From Theristus sp. LFF4_11 (taxonomy: Eukaryota; Nematoda; Chromadorea; Monhysterida; Xyalidae), in the NCBI GenBank assembly GCA_030248135.1, contig JASANC010003160.1, positions 1 to 64,000 on the forward strand: a DNA stretch of 64,000 nt. The letters run 5' to 3'. Position 1 is the first letter of the stretch; the number at the start of each line of letters is the position of its first letter. The translations under genes were made by a program, and so were the position numbers. The notes beneath the pieces were generated by a model. The model made no database searches. It was given only the letters and a program-made list of their open reading frames with translations, and was not told the origin of the DNA. Of the stretch, positions 12,019 through 24,900 are shown piece by piece.

Positions 12019-15000
12019 ATGGCGCGCATTCCCAAAGACGTTCTGGACGATTTGTGCAGTCGTTTTCTGATCAATCTTCCGTCGATTGAGCGCGATGATA
12101 ACATTAGAATCTGTTTTCAAATCGAGCAAGCTCATTGGTTCTACCAAGATTACTATGTCGTCAATGAGAAACTGCCGGAGTGTCACTCGATCGGATTGCG
12201 GGATTTTATTCGGTTGCGTTTTTTGGTGCTCAAGATTTTTTAAAATATTTCTTTGTTGTTAGATGTTTCAAGTGGGGTCACCACGAGATGTGTCTGTCTC
12301 GTGCGAGTGTTGTCTGTCTCGTCTCAGCGCAGCCACTGCCTATCAGTTGTACTGGCAAACAACTGGCTGCATTGAAACTGGCGAACCAAGTTGTGTGAAA
12401 GTAATCTGCATTTCGGCATACTAGTTCGTTGTCATTTTTGGTTCGGCAACCAACCAGCATGCCGAAATGAGCACCAAATTTCCAGTTTTTTTTTGTGTCG
12501 TTCCAGGCTGATCTTCCACCACTGCGACTTCCTGCAGGCGAGTGCCCCGTTTGTGGACGCGATCATCGATCAATGGAGAGACTACAAATCAAACGTGCCT
12601 GTGTTCGGCTCAATCTTACTGGACAGCTCGTTGGAGTATGTGCTGCTAGTGCAGGGCTACTACGCGAAGAACAGCTGGGGATTCCCGAAGGGAAAGGTGT
12701 GTCGAGGTCGGTTCCATACTGACGTGTGCGTGCTGACGTACGTCAGAGGCACGTCTCCATGGACGGTGGTGTGCGAGAACACGAGACGTCACGTGCCGTA
12801 CATGCACACGTCTGTATGAACGGTAATATGCTAAAAAAACCCAAGACCTAACGTGAAGTGTCGTGCCGTATCGCATGCGCATATGTCAGTATGAACGGGC
12901 TTTTACATGGGTTGTTATGTGGTGGTCGAAAACGAGAGCGGTTTGGCAATAAAGTGCTTGGTCAAAACGTGTCTGATACAGTGAATCAGCATGCTGCGAA
13001 CGAACGAATGTTGCACTCAATCAATGCTTTTAGTGATCACTAGACTGTTGAAACAATCGAGCTCCACAATGACGCGTTTGGCAGCGCAACCAATTAGCGT
13101 ACTTTATTCAAATGCAACCAGTCTTAACTGTGCTTTTGGAGACCAACCACCGTTCAGAGGGTTTGATTCGATACGCATAATATCAGATACTATTAGCTGT
13201 ATCCACAATAAGAACACAACACCCACTAATCACAAGTTGAAAAGTCAACAGAAACAAGCCAGCGAGCTGACTGGCTCGATATTGCTTCGTTTCGACCAAT
13301 CAGCGTTGCCGAATTCAAACTGCTCCAATTCATCGTGTTCATTCATGGTTCAATTCAGTCAGTGTCACTGTTTTCCAACCCTCCGTTGACAAAATCGCAA
13401 AAAAAAACCTCAAAAGTCGATCGCTCTCACCGCGCGCGTGCAGGTGAACGAGGACGAGCAGCCGATGCGGTGCGCGGCGCGCGAGGTCTTCGAGGAGACC
13501 GGCTTCGATCCGAGCGACATGATCGACCCGCACTCGTTCCTGGTGCACAGCGTGCACGAGTCGCTCGTGCAGCTGTACATCGCCACCGGCGTCCCGCTGC
13601 GCTATCCGTTCAAGCCGTGCACGCGTAATGAGATCAAGAAGATCCAGTGGTTCCGGATCGCCGATCTGCCCGTGCGAACGGTCGCCGCCGGCGACTCGGT
13701 GCCGCCAGGTATTGTTTTGTTGCTGTCGATGTTGACTGCGCCACTGTTAGCGATAGAATAAATTGATTAGTGATTGGTGTTTTTGTGTTGTTGTTGATTC
13801 CTTATTCCTTATCCGAAACTGATTTATCTTATGCACGCATCCAGTCGCAGAACCAAAAAAACGATGGTATATCAGTGCTGATTTGTTTTTTGGATTGTTT
13901 TTTTTGTTTGATACCGATTTCGGACACTCGAACGCATCGAATTCTGGTGTGCGGCTGATCATCTTTTGAGCTGATTCCCTGAAATGGGAGGGCTGAGCGG
14001 GTTTTGTTTTCTGAAATGCGCTGATCACTGGATTGCTGCAACTGCAAAACCAACCAGTCGCAGTTGAATTTTGCATTGTTACATTTTTTGGGCTGTCAGA
14101 CTTTTGATCAATTTCATTCATTGTTGAGAACAGTTCAAGATACAGAAAACAAACGCAACGACAACAAAATGCAGGCAGCGGACTGAATCCGAATCATTTC
14201 AAAACGGTGACACCGTTTCTGGCGGATTTACGCAATTGGATCGCGGCGACAAGGAAACAGAAGCTGAAAAGGAGCAGCAAGAAGGCTGGCGAGAAGGCAG
14301 ACGCGGACGGACGACACAGCGCTGCACGCAAGTCAGTTAGGCAGCGCCGTTTTATTACTTTTTTGGTTTTCCATCCAAAAAATACTGTTTATTCAGTCAG
14401 CTGCTTTGCGAATTATCTATCAGCTTAGTTGGTTGGTCGGCAGAATGCTGTTTTGTCTCTCGATAGAAAGAATGTGATCGTCGATAAGAAAACAATAATG
14501 CAACGAATCCTCCATGAAGCCAAATGTGTACGACATTTATTCGTGAATGATAAATAAAATACAAAAATCGTTCCATTCGCACGCACAGCAAATACCAACA
14601 GCAACAACGAGCGAAAGGTGGCGGCAACAACGCGAGTGGTGCCTCCGACCAACCGTGCACATCCGCCACGCATCAGCAACATCAACCAGGCACTTCGGCG
14701 AACGCCGCCGTCGTCGCGCCGTTCGGTCCGGTCTACTGCGTTCATACAAGCGACCGCGAACGGGAGCAGAAGTCGACGGAGCCAACGGATGAACCGGCTA
14801 GTTCGTCTACGCAGTCGAAAGAAACGCAACAGCCAAACACTGCAGCGCTTCGAAAAGGATCAAGCGAGAAAGCAACAACAGTGGCGCCGAGAAAAGCGTC
14901 GGCGGGCGAGAGACCGCCTGCGGGCAAATCGGAGACGCCCGCCAGGAGCACCATGAGGGAAGTGCCGCCGCGGCACCAGAAAGCGCGCAAGGGCAGATCG

Positions 15001-15099
15001 GTCGATCCCACCGGGACTGTGGCAGTGGTGATCGGTGAAATACAGCAGTCGCGCGCTTGGCGCAACTTTTACATCGATCGAAAACGAATCATGGCGTAA
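12019..15099 (+). CDS. DCP2: mRNA-decapping enzyme 2 (Nudix hydrolase), 5 coding exons
   Basis: DCP2 hydrolyses the m7G cap of mRNA in cytoplasmic P-bodies, working with DCP1. Coding exons: 12019-12212, 12507-12696, 13444-13708, 14175-14331, 14589-15099; phases agree throughout, giving 438 aa. The N-terminal regulatory domain is plain ([28 protein letters not shown]), then [19 protein letters not shown]. The Nudix box is complete across the third junction: G, five residues, E, seven residues, REVFEETGF, with all catalytic Glu present. Box B follows ([12 protein letters not shown]). The C-terminal tail is charged and low-complexity; its end, [14 protein letters not shown], resembles the short aromatic C-terminal motif of animal DCP2. 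The start ATG lies 24 bases after an acceptor-like AG at 11993-11994. The exon would stay in frame back to 11995, so a further upstream coding exon is possible. Donors are GTTGCG, GTGTGT, GTATTG and GTCAGT. Confidence 0.93.
12706..12832. mobile_element. MITE family C, in DCP2 intron 2
   Basis: Carries the family C signature: a CCATGGAGACGTGC-type core near GACGTACGTC, an ACGTGACG-type arm, and an end reading ACGTCTGTATGAACGG. It begins about 10 bases after the exon 2 donor. Confidence 0.7.
13000..13443. other. DCP2 intron 2, distal part
   Basis: No coding signal. The stretch includes short CCAATCAG-type sequences like those in MITE family A and ends in the CGTGCAG acceptor. Confidence 0.5.
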
Positions 15100-15142
15100 C
15101 CTTTACTGACTGGCAGTTGTGTTATCGTTTCTTTTCAGTTGC

Positions 15143-15305
15143 GGCGCGCACAGTTTCATGCTTGACGCGGGAATTCAAAACTGGTATGGTGTGTCTCGGT
15201 CCCCGAGATGCGACCGGGGGAACTTTGAATTGCCACATCAAGCATGAAAGTAACTTCCTTTCCATGTCTGCAAACGCATTGGCGTCGCAAAACCGAAAAA
15301 AATGG
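15143..15305. mobile_element. MITE family D copy
   Basis: Shares GACGCGGGAATTCAAAA and TTTGAATTGCC with the copies at 19826, 28273, 37893 and 53903. Confidence 0.65.
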
Positions 15306-15370
15306 ATGATAGTGAACCGATACTGTTTGTGTTGTGAGTCTCCTCAACGTGTTTTTTTCATGTCTTGCAG

Positions 15371-15515
15371 TTTTATAACATATCCAACTATCTGATTGGT
15401 TGGTGATCACGTGATCCATGCATTCTGTGCGGGCATTGCTGTCGAGGAGCATAGTTTGTACAGAATGCATACATCACGTATTCACTAACCAGTCCGCTAG
15501 TTATGGTATAGAGTT
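15371..15515. mobile_element. MITE family A (mariner-like), diverged copy
   Basis: Carries TGATTGGTTGGTGATCACGT, TTCTGTGCGGGCATTGCTGT and ACATCACGTA in the family order, with diverged ends. Confidence 0.6.
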
Positions 15516-15520
15516 AATCC

Positions 15521-16705
15521 AGACCATAGTCGAATCGAATCTTCGCGTCTTGTAGCATTTTCGTTTAAACTGGTTTGCGTTCCTTGTAGTGTTTTGAATA
15601 AGATTTTTTTGAAACCAACTCTACCAACTGTTTTGGTTTCTTTGTTTTTGTTCACGTTTTTACGCTGTTTCCTTTGTCTCCTCTATTTTTTCTCACCAAT
15701 CGATTACATCCGTTGTTATGGCACTGTATCCGTTCTTTATTTCTCTCAGCCACCGAATCTTTTTACATTCAGCATAATTCTTTTGTTTTTCCCTTGTTTC
15801 TTGAGTTTCACATTTTTTCAACGTTTATTGTCGACAACATGACTATGTTCAAGAAAAGAGTTGTTTCAGTTTGCTAAGTCACTTAATGGTACAATGTATC
15901 GTCAGGAAGGCCACATTTTCAATCGAACATGATTGCATAACAAATTTGAATTTCAGCTTGAAACACGGACGCTTGTTCAAAGGCAACATTCGGAAGTTTG
16001 AAGAAAAATGAAATGAAGTGTTGAAATGCTGACAAAGCTGTTTCTACGAAATGACCAATAGACGAGAAAATAAGAGAAACTTTGGTTGAGAAAATGCTAA
16101 TACACGCAATAACAACGGCACAACAATTGCTTGCGAAGACAAATAGGAATGAACAAATCACAGTTGAGATAAAAAATGTAAAAAATAAAAAAGTTACTCA
16201 ACTTTTAATAAAATTATGCGATCAAAATACTCGTTGCAGCATGGTGTTAAATTAAGGCGCTCAATTTTCATACTCCAAAAGCAGTTGGGAAAAACTTTCA
16301 ACAACATTTCAAAATGGCCAATCTACGTACGTAGATTCACACTAAAATCGACCAGATGCCACAGAGTTTCAACATTTACACATTTAAAAAATTTCTGGCT
16401 GTAGCTGCTGTATCAGGTGTTAAAACATCAACCCGCCTGTCATCAATCTAATTTCACAAGTCTGGTTTGTCTGACCAATTTCAAGCCAGCCAGGTTTTGG
16501 AACATCAACCCACCCTGTCATCGATCGAAATTGACAGACAGCACTTTTTTGCCCTAACGGCCATAAATTTAAGGGTGTGTCGATTCACTGCAAGTCACAC
16601 AGGGTACTTTACAATAATACGTTGGCCGTCAGGCACCAGAAAAGTATCAGGAACAGGATAGCCGTTTTCAAATTCCATTTTAAAGCCCGAAGTTACGTTG
16701 TTTTC
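15521..16705. other. Spacer between the convergent DCP2 and APAF1 genes
   Basis: T-rich sequence with no coding exon recognised. A short duplicated phrase AACATCAACCC(G/A)CCCTGTCATC-like occurs at about 16426 and 16501. Confidence 0.45.
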
Positions 16706-19700
16706 CTACGGCGTCCGCGAGCCGGCGCCACTGTCGTCGTTGGCAAGCTTGTAAAGCAGATGCATCGCGCCGTAGCAGTCGACGATGGCCATATTCACAC
16801 TCAGGCCACTTTGCAATAGTCGCACCGACCGGACACAACCGCCCGGCAGTGGGTAGCTGAAAAAAGTGGAAATGAGAAACTGAGGCAAAAACACGCTGTC
16901 ACAAGGGCGATAGAGCGAGGGTCACAGGCTGTCCACCATTTCGTGGCGAGGACCACGACACTCTCACGTCACACCCAGCCGTCCAATCTCCCGCCACTAA
17001 ACCACCGACATTTGCCACATTCGGGTATCCAAAACCGGAGCGCTGCCAATTGAACGAAACGTGCACATGATGCACAGACAAACTTGCTGTAACAGGCACC
17101 TCCAATCAACGCCAGACAAAAAGGCAATGTTTTGCCAAACAACAGCAAAAATGTAAAAAAAACACGCACGTCTGTAAGCATTCTCCACTGCGAGTGGCCG
17201 TGTCCCACAGTTTCACCGAGTCCGCGACCGAAATCAACGTGGGCGCTTTTCGATCGTCCATCCAACCGACGAATACCACCGGCGCACGATCGGAATGCGT
17301 CAGCTGGAGCTTCTGCGACCACGAAAACGTCGAGATTTCATGTTGTTGGTGAGCGCGATTAGCATTTGCGAGCGACGGGCCGTTTGTGACGCGCTGCGAC
17401 AGTTGTAATCCGTCGGCGCGGTCGACCGATGAGTCGTCAGTTGACCACCGACAGTCGAACACATGAACGCGACCTGGTGAAAACAGTGCGAACGTGGAGG
17501 AAAAGAACTACAGTCGAACTCTAAATTATAGACTATCTGCTGATTGGCTGGTGATCGTGATTCACGCTTTCTGTGCAGGCATTGCTGCAGAGGTAGAGTC
17601 AATCCGGCACAGAACGCATGCGTCACGTGACCACCAACCAATCAACTGATAGCCTGTAATTTTAGAGTTCGACTTTAGCTTACAGTCCACATCTATGATG
17701 TCGCAGTCAGTCAACAGACATTACATTGTAATAACTTATAAACTACACAGTGCTGTCGCACAATCACCATAAACGAACACGCACAATGATGATGTTTGTG
17801 TCACGAGGGTCGAGGTGCGTTTATTTGCGACTGTACAACTGAGCGACATTGAAAAAACAGCGTGGGACTTTAGCAGGCCGATTAGCGTGCGTTTGCGACC
17901 TGGCCAATCAGCGGAGCGCATTCAAATGCAGCCAATGACTGTGCAGCGACCAACCGTCGCGCATGCCAATCGCCAGGTGGCGGTCGTCCGCTGCGAATCG
18001 CACGCTGCACACGGGCGCACCAACGACTGGCGCTGTTTTCGCTAATCGAGGTAGAACATCGGGCGTTTCCGTGGCAGTTCCGGCTGAGTGCGGCGACGGT
18101 AAACAATACGCCTGGAAACGCAACAAAAAAACGATAAAACATTCTATTTTGCTTTGTAGATTATGGCGGAGTCCCAGAAAAAGCACCGCCGAGCTGTTAC
18201 GAGTCACAAAAAACAGTGAATCGATTGACATTCATTGTATTCCAGTTTCCAGTGGTGTGTGCAACTTCAATTGCCAATCACTGTGCGGACATTGCAATCA
18301 ACTCAACGAGTCCCCCAACCATCACAGATCCATCGTGAAACGCGCACGCCAGCAGCCGCGCTCGTTGTGAATCGATGCCGCTGCTGATTGCGAAACACGC
18401 AACCGAGCACGAATCGTGGCGATCTCGCGCGCTCACTTGAACTCGCTGGTCGGTCGCGTTTGATTGGCACACCTGCAAAGGAGAAATCGGCTGTGTTCAT
18501 TGCAGAAAGTACAGTGAGTTCGTGTGGACCTGTCACTTTTTCGCAGAATATAGAGCTCGCGAAAGATGAAAGCAGTGATTTGGGGAGTGATGGTGGCGTG
18601 GAGGTGTGCGCCTTCGTCGGAAGCTCAGCTCCTTGGTATCCCGGCAGGCGTGCTCGCTGGCATCCGCCTCACGCGTACCATTTGTCGCGGAGCTTGCAGG
18701 TAATCAAAAAATTGTGATAATAAATATCATTCATTCATTCATTTTATTTCGCAAGAATGCGGGATGCTCCGCTAAAACTCCGCTAAATATGACAATGTTT
18801 CGCCAAAACAACTCACCAAGACATCGCCAGCTGACGTGCCTACCGCCAACGAGTCGTCACAGTATGACGCACACGTCACTGTGTCGGTGTTGTTGTAGTT
18901 GCACACTTGACCGGTGTTGGTGAGCAGCGAACCAACCTGCAAGTATGCTCAATCACACTGCACGTACAGTATGCTTATTTTAACCTGTCACTTTTTCTCC
19001 AAAACACAGCGCTTGCGACAGAAGAAAGAACGGGGTCGGAGCTGCCGTGAAAACATATACAGTATCCCGTTTCGCCACAAATGGGGGTTCCATAAAACAA
19101 TTTTTTTTTTGCAAATCTGTTGCACGCTCACTCACCCAGACGCCGTTGACTGCGTGCGAACGAACACAGATTTGCTGGCTGCACCGTGCGAACTCAACAC
19201 TGAACATTTCATTGCAGGCCGTCAAGGAGTGCGCCAACTGCAGTGGCTCCTCGGAATTGTCGGCGTTTAGCAACACCGTGTAGATCTGTAATCGTTGAAC
19301 AATTTGATTGGCGATTGCCGTGCACAGCGAATCAGCATGTTCGCTTTGAACGAACAGGGTGTGGTAAAAAAACCCGGCACGATTGTGTTCAGATGCACGT
19401 TGTTCTCGAGTCACGCAAGATGGTCCAGCTCTCCGTTTCGCACAAAAACTCATTCGTTTCAACGTTGAGCTCAAATTTCAAGTTTGTGATATCGCCTGTG
19501 TTACCTCAATTTCACCATTCGCTTGACAGATTGCCAGCTTCGGAATCTTGTCGGTTGCAGTGGAAAATGCGAGCGCGGTGACGCCGCTGTTCACTTGGAC
19601 TGCAGCCACGTGCCAGTCGTATGCAGCTGCGTGCGCGTGTTCCGCGGGCACACGCGAAAACTGCAACAATACACACAAACTTCATTTGAATTTCACTGCA

Positions 19701-21885
19701 TTTTTCTTCATTGTCTGAAACTAGCTATGCTTGATCATCGGGCCACCATTAGGCAGTCAATCGAAAGAGGCCAACTAGACCGCAAACAGCTGAACTGTAC
19801 GTTGGGTCTCTTATTCTTTATTTTAGTCCCGACCCGAGACTCAATTCGGACATAGAAAGGCAAACACAGTTTCATACATGACGCGGGAATTCAAAATTGG
19901 CAAATTGATTCAAGTCTCCTAAATAGCGCCGAAACAGTTAGGCCACATAAATTTTGAATTTTTTGAATTCAAATTGAACAAATATTTTGAATTGCCACAT
20001 AAAGATTGAAACTTGTTTCCATTCAACGTCTACACACGCATTGATTCGCAGAACCTAAAAAATTGATTATATCTAACTTTTGCAGTTATTCTTAAACTAC
20101 TTCTCAACGCAATTGCGTGCGTTTACCTGCACAGTTTTCGCATTACCGCGCGACGTCGTCGCAATACACAGCTGCTCCGTGAACACCTCGACGGCCGTCA
20201 CCGCCAGCGTAGCCAGTGAACGGCGGCGTTCGCTGGTGGTTTGCTCGAGTTTCGACAAATCCCACACCTGCATCCAAGCAAACAATCAATCGATCAAGCC
20301 CGTTTTTCAAACATTTTTCAAGCACTGGCGAGTTTTTTCAGCAGAACGCTGATTGGCTGCGCATCATGCTTGATCTGAGCGAATGAGCGCGCGCAAGTTC
20401 AAATGCGGCCAATCAGCGCGCAATGACGTCACCAATCCAACCAACCGCGATCGAGTCATCGCAGGCGCTCGCAGTGACCAGCTGTTTCACGTGTTGTTGC
20501 TGTTCGTGCTCGGGCGATCTCGCGAAGCTGATTGCAGATAACGGTTCGTTGTGCGCGCGCAGCGAAGCGAACAGGGTGCACGTGTTGGTGCGACCATCCA
20601 CTTTGTACAACTGAAGTTCATGAAAATATAACGACACGGACTACACTCAGAAAACTGTCCATTTACCGGTTGTTCACAACTGTCCATTTACCGGTTGTTC
20701 ATCGTTGAAGTCAAGCAAAAAATGCCCATGGCGAACTAGACACCTCAACACGAAATCTGTCAACGTGTGCTCTATCAAAATAGCTCAACCAATCAGTGAA
20801 TGGCGCACTGGTATCAAAAAAGCAGAAAGTAAAAAACTGCTGCTAACTGTCGCAGAGAAATCGGCAGATCCAGTGGCAAAATAACGATCATCTGCGGATA
20901 TGGCTGCACAGGTGATTGAGTCGGATTCGATTGCGAATGAACTGACGTCACGCAACAAGAACTCGGAGGAATTCGGGCGATCTGAGAAAGACCTGCAAGG
21001 AAACGTTCTTTTTCATGGAAGAAACTTGGAGAAAATTACAGAATCAAATAACAACCACAAGGTGACATGTGGCCTAATGACGTCACCAATGACGTGTACG
21101 TGACACATTCATACAAACCAACGTTCACAAAACCAAAAAACGCTCACCACAGCGAGCACTGTGTTTTCGTCACACCATACAGCATCGTGTTTCCAATGCC
21201 AGCCAATTGCAGCTTGTGCTCGATCGAATCACCCGATTGCGCAACATCACAACCGGCCGGCACAAGACAGCGCTGCGCGGCCGTGTCCATCCGAACGCTG
21301 CAGTCACCGGCGGCGTCGTCCACACTCGAAATCGACAGCGACACCGTCGATCCGTCGCCGAAGATCAGAAGCGCCGTCGCCGCAGCTGCTCGTTCGTCGT
21401 CACGCCTCGGCGCAGCACGAAACGCGGCGCAAACCAACCGACGGTCGCCCGGCATCAGTCGATCGTTGGTCGCGAAACTCGGCACCAACGGCATACAGCC
21501 GCAGAGGCGAGGCGAACTCTGAAATGCGAGTGTGAAACGGCATTCACGGCAAAATCGAACACCGGAATTCGAAACAGATTCATTCAATGCAGCAGTGGCG
21601 TGCGCGCGCGTCGAAGCGCAGGCGTCACGTTGGTGGGTGCGACGTTGCGCTGTTGTTTGCTTCATGAACGTGCAGCGAAGTGACGCTGGCGCTGCCAAGC
21701 TCTATGAATGGCGCTGCGTAATTGGGACTGGATCATGCATGTGCAAGTGCAACCAACGAACGTGCGTTGCAACCCTGTGAACAAACATGCGAACTGGGCC
21801 CAACAGAGAAACATGCAATATTGCAGAACATTGATACGAGTAGTCCCTCCCACCCAACACCACGTGCTTTTTCGACTGGTGGAAT

Positions 21886-21926
<41 letters not shown>

Positions 21927-24900
21927 GTCACCAGGTGGTCAATTTCAGTCAATTCAGTCGTCGGTTCAAATTCAATTCAAACAAGGGTGTTTTTTTACAA
22001 AGCTCATTTTCTAATTCAACTCACCAAGAATGGTCTCAGATCCCAGAAGCAACACCAGGCGCCGGAGCCTCTGCTGCCAGCCGCCAATGCCCACTGTCCC
22101 GAGAGATCGCAAAACTCCACCGAGCACGGAGACAGCTTTCCATTGACTTCCGGCGGCAACAACAGCTCTGCAGCGCCGGAATCGGCCGACGACGACGATG
22201 CAGCGGACATCTCCGAATCGTCTTCGCTGCATTCGGTCGCTTTCTCGATTGTAGTTGCCTTCTGCAGTTTGCTGCGCCGGGGTGACTCGGTCAGGCTGGT
22301 TTTCGCTTTCGACACGCCCGTTGCTGCGTCGTTGTCGTTCGCGGACGGATGAATGACAACGCACGGCGGTGGCTCAGTTGTCCGCCTGTTCAGGCCTTCC
22401 AAGTCGATCGTTGAGTCCCGATAGAGCATCGGACCGATGAACAAGTTCCTGTTGGTTGAGAAAAAACGACAGGAAATATTTGCAAAGTGAAAGTTCATCA
22501 TTCGAAATTTCGGAATAATAACCACAAACACGAACAGGTGGAACATATCCCAGGACATTCCCATACTGAAAAACACACAAAAACAAAACCTACAGCTAAA
22601 AAGGCGACTCGAACGAAATTCAGAATAGAAAGACATTCGGCGAGAAGTGACAGACAATACGAGAATCACAGGTACATTCGTCTTAACAACACAACACAAC
22701 AACACAGTTGCACAAAATCCACGTGCTGGTTTGAAGCTTGACACCTTGCGCCACTTTCCGGACCCTTTTAAACCAAAAATAAAGCAGAACAAACAGCACG
22801 GCATACAATGACCGGTGCGTGTTCCATCCCTAAACCGACCGTGTCACAGGCGACGGCGTCTTCAGGCCATCCAACGCGTCCGTCGCGGCTTCCTCTGACG
22901 CGCCCAACGGCGGATAGCTCAAGCTGCGCGGGCGAAATGCGCCAGCAGTCGTCTCGCGAGTCGTGTACAACAGCAGACTGGTGTGGCAAGCAGCAAAGCC
23001 GACCAGCACTAGCAGCTCGTCCTGGGACTGTCCGTCATGGTGTGCGGCCATGCAGGCGGCGCGCGAGCGAACGTGAAACTGACGCTGAAAGTTGCCCGTT
23101 CGAGCGTCGAGAAGCTGCGTGATGAAAAAAAGAGAAAGATACTGAGCAGCCGACTGAATTGAACTGGACTTGAAATTGAAATTGAAACCTGGAATTGAAA
23201 GCATTCGACTGGAGTTTCATTGTTGTTCTTGTGTACGAATACTAATGTCGCAGAACAATGCTAGCTTTCATCATCGCTGCGCCGTGTGCGTGACGTGACG
23301 AATTAAACGTGGTGGTGGGTGCTGACAAACAAAAAGAAACATCATCGATTGTTGTCATCCTACCGAAACAGCGCGTGTGTTGCGACCGGAAACAGCCAAC
23401 GTTGAGCCATGCTCGGAACTCAAATAAGCAATCGAACCAGCTGACGACGTCATGTGCAACACACAATCGGTGTACGGCAACACTGGGTGCATTCTGCAAC
23501 AACAACAACAGATGTTGCATAAGTCCAAATTTCAAATCAAACCCCGATATATTCGCTTTTCTTGCTGACCATTCAACGTTTACGCATCTGCTCCGTATTC
23601 CGCAGCAAAACAAGCGACAGGTTTGATTGAGCAGACCTACGTTTAGCCTACTAGTCATCAATGATAGTGCAAAACGCGCAATCGCTCTCCCCATTCAGCC
23701 GTACCGTGGCACAAAGCAGTGCACCACCGGCGTTGTCGTCATTCGCCAGTGGAGTGCCTCTTTGTGCACCACCGAATCGGCTGGTTCCATCAGCGCCAGC
23801 TGCATCACAAAGCGGCACATTTGCTGTTTGCTCGCACTCGTCGCACAGCCGTGCGTGTGCAGCAGTTTGCCCAGTTGAAACGCGTTACGCCGCAGGAACG
23901 CCACGAATTGGCGCACGTGACTCTGCTGAAAGAATAACAGAGAGATGCGATTTTTTGCGTGGCACTTTTTGACAATCGACGTATCGGTCTGAATGACCGT
24001 ATATTGGGCGATTGTATCGTATCGTAACACATTCACGCACCATAATCGAGCGGGACCGATTGACTTCGTATCTCTAAAAAACCCATAAACTATGGTGGTG
24101 GTTTGCTTTGTCAACAACGGTTTGCTTTGCTTACCGTACGGTCCATCTGGATATCATATACAACTAGCTGATTGGGTGGTGATCAATCACGTGATCCATG
24201 TTTTCAGTGCAGGACAACGACAAACTCCGCCCGCCAAACAGCAATGCCTGCACAGAAAGCATACATCACGCGCATCATCAACCAATCAGTTGATTGCTTA
24301 TAAATTACAGTTCGACTGTAGGCGCTAAACAAAAAGCCAGAACAAAACTGAAGACCAGCTAACGTTGTCCGTGGTGATCTGTGCCATGTATGTGCTGCAC
24401 TCGCCAAGGATCGTGTTTGGTGTCACGTGACGTAGGCGCACGCAGAGACGCCGCAAGCTCAGACACTCATCCGCGTAGGAGTACATCCGTTGGCCTGACA
24501 TGCAAACAAAACAAATCAGTTTTTCGTTTTCACGTTTCAATCATAGCTTTGGCACAAAAACTCACTCAAAATACAGCCAAACTCTAAATTATGGGCTAAC
24601 TGCTGAATGGGTTGGTGATCACGTGATTCGCGCTTTCTGTGCAGGAAAGACTCGCTCCCGCTGCAATGCCTGCACAGAAAGCATGCGTGATCACCCTCAC
24701 CAGCCAATCAGCTGACAGCCAATAATTTAGAGTTTGACAGCAGTTTGGTGATAGCTGATACGGTGCTGTTAGATGCCTTGTTTTCGATAGCAGTCATTCA
24801 TGATGATTGACCAGTGACAGTGATTAACAACACTGACCAACCCAGCAGAACAGCACCCACCACCGACTAAACCAATTGATGCATTTCACTTCAATAAAAC

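Noticed and set aside
16899..17105. Possible extra APAF1 exon with a WD-like look (VGGLVAGDWTAGCDVRVSW)
   Set aside because: Joining exon 24 directly to the last exon keeps phase and matches the family alignment (GECLQTYPLPGG), and no acceptor gives the right phase for this segment.
18500..18717. Possible APAF1 exon on the minus strand
   Set aside because: All three frames lack WD-like sequence, and exons 21 and 22 join in phase 0 without it.
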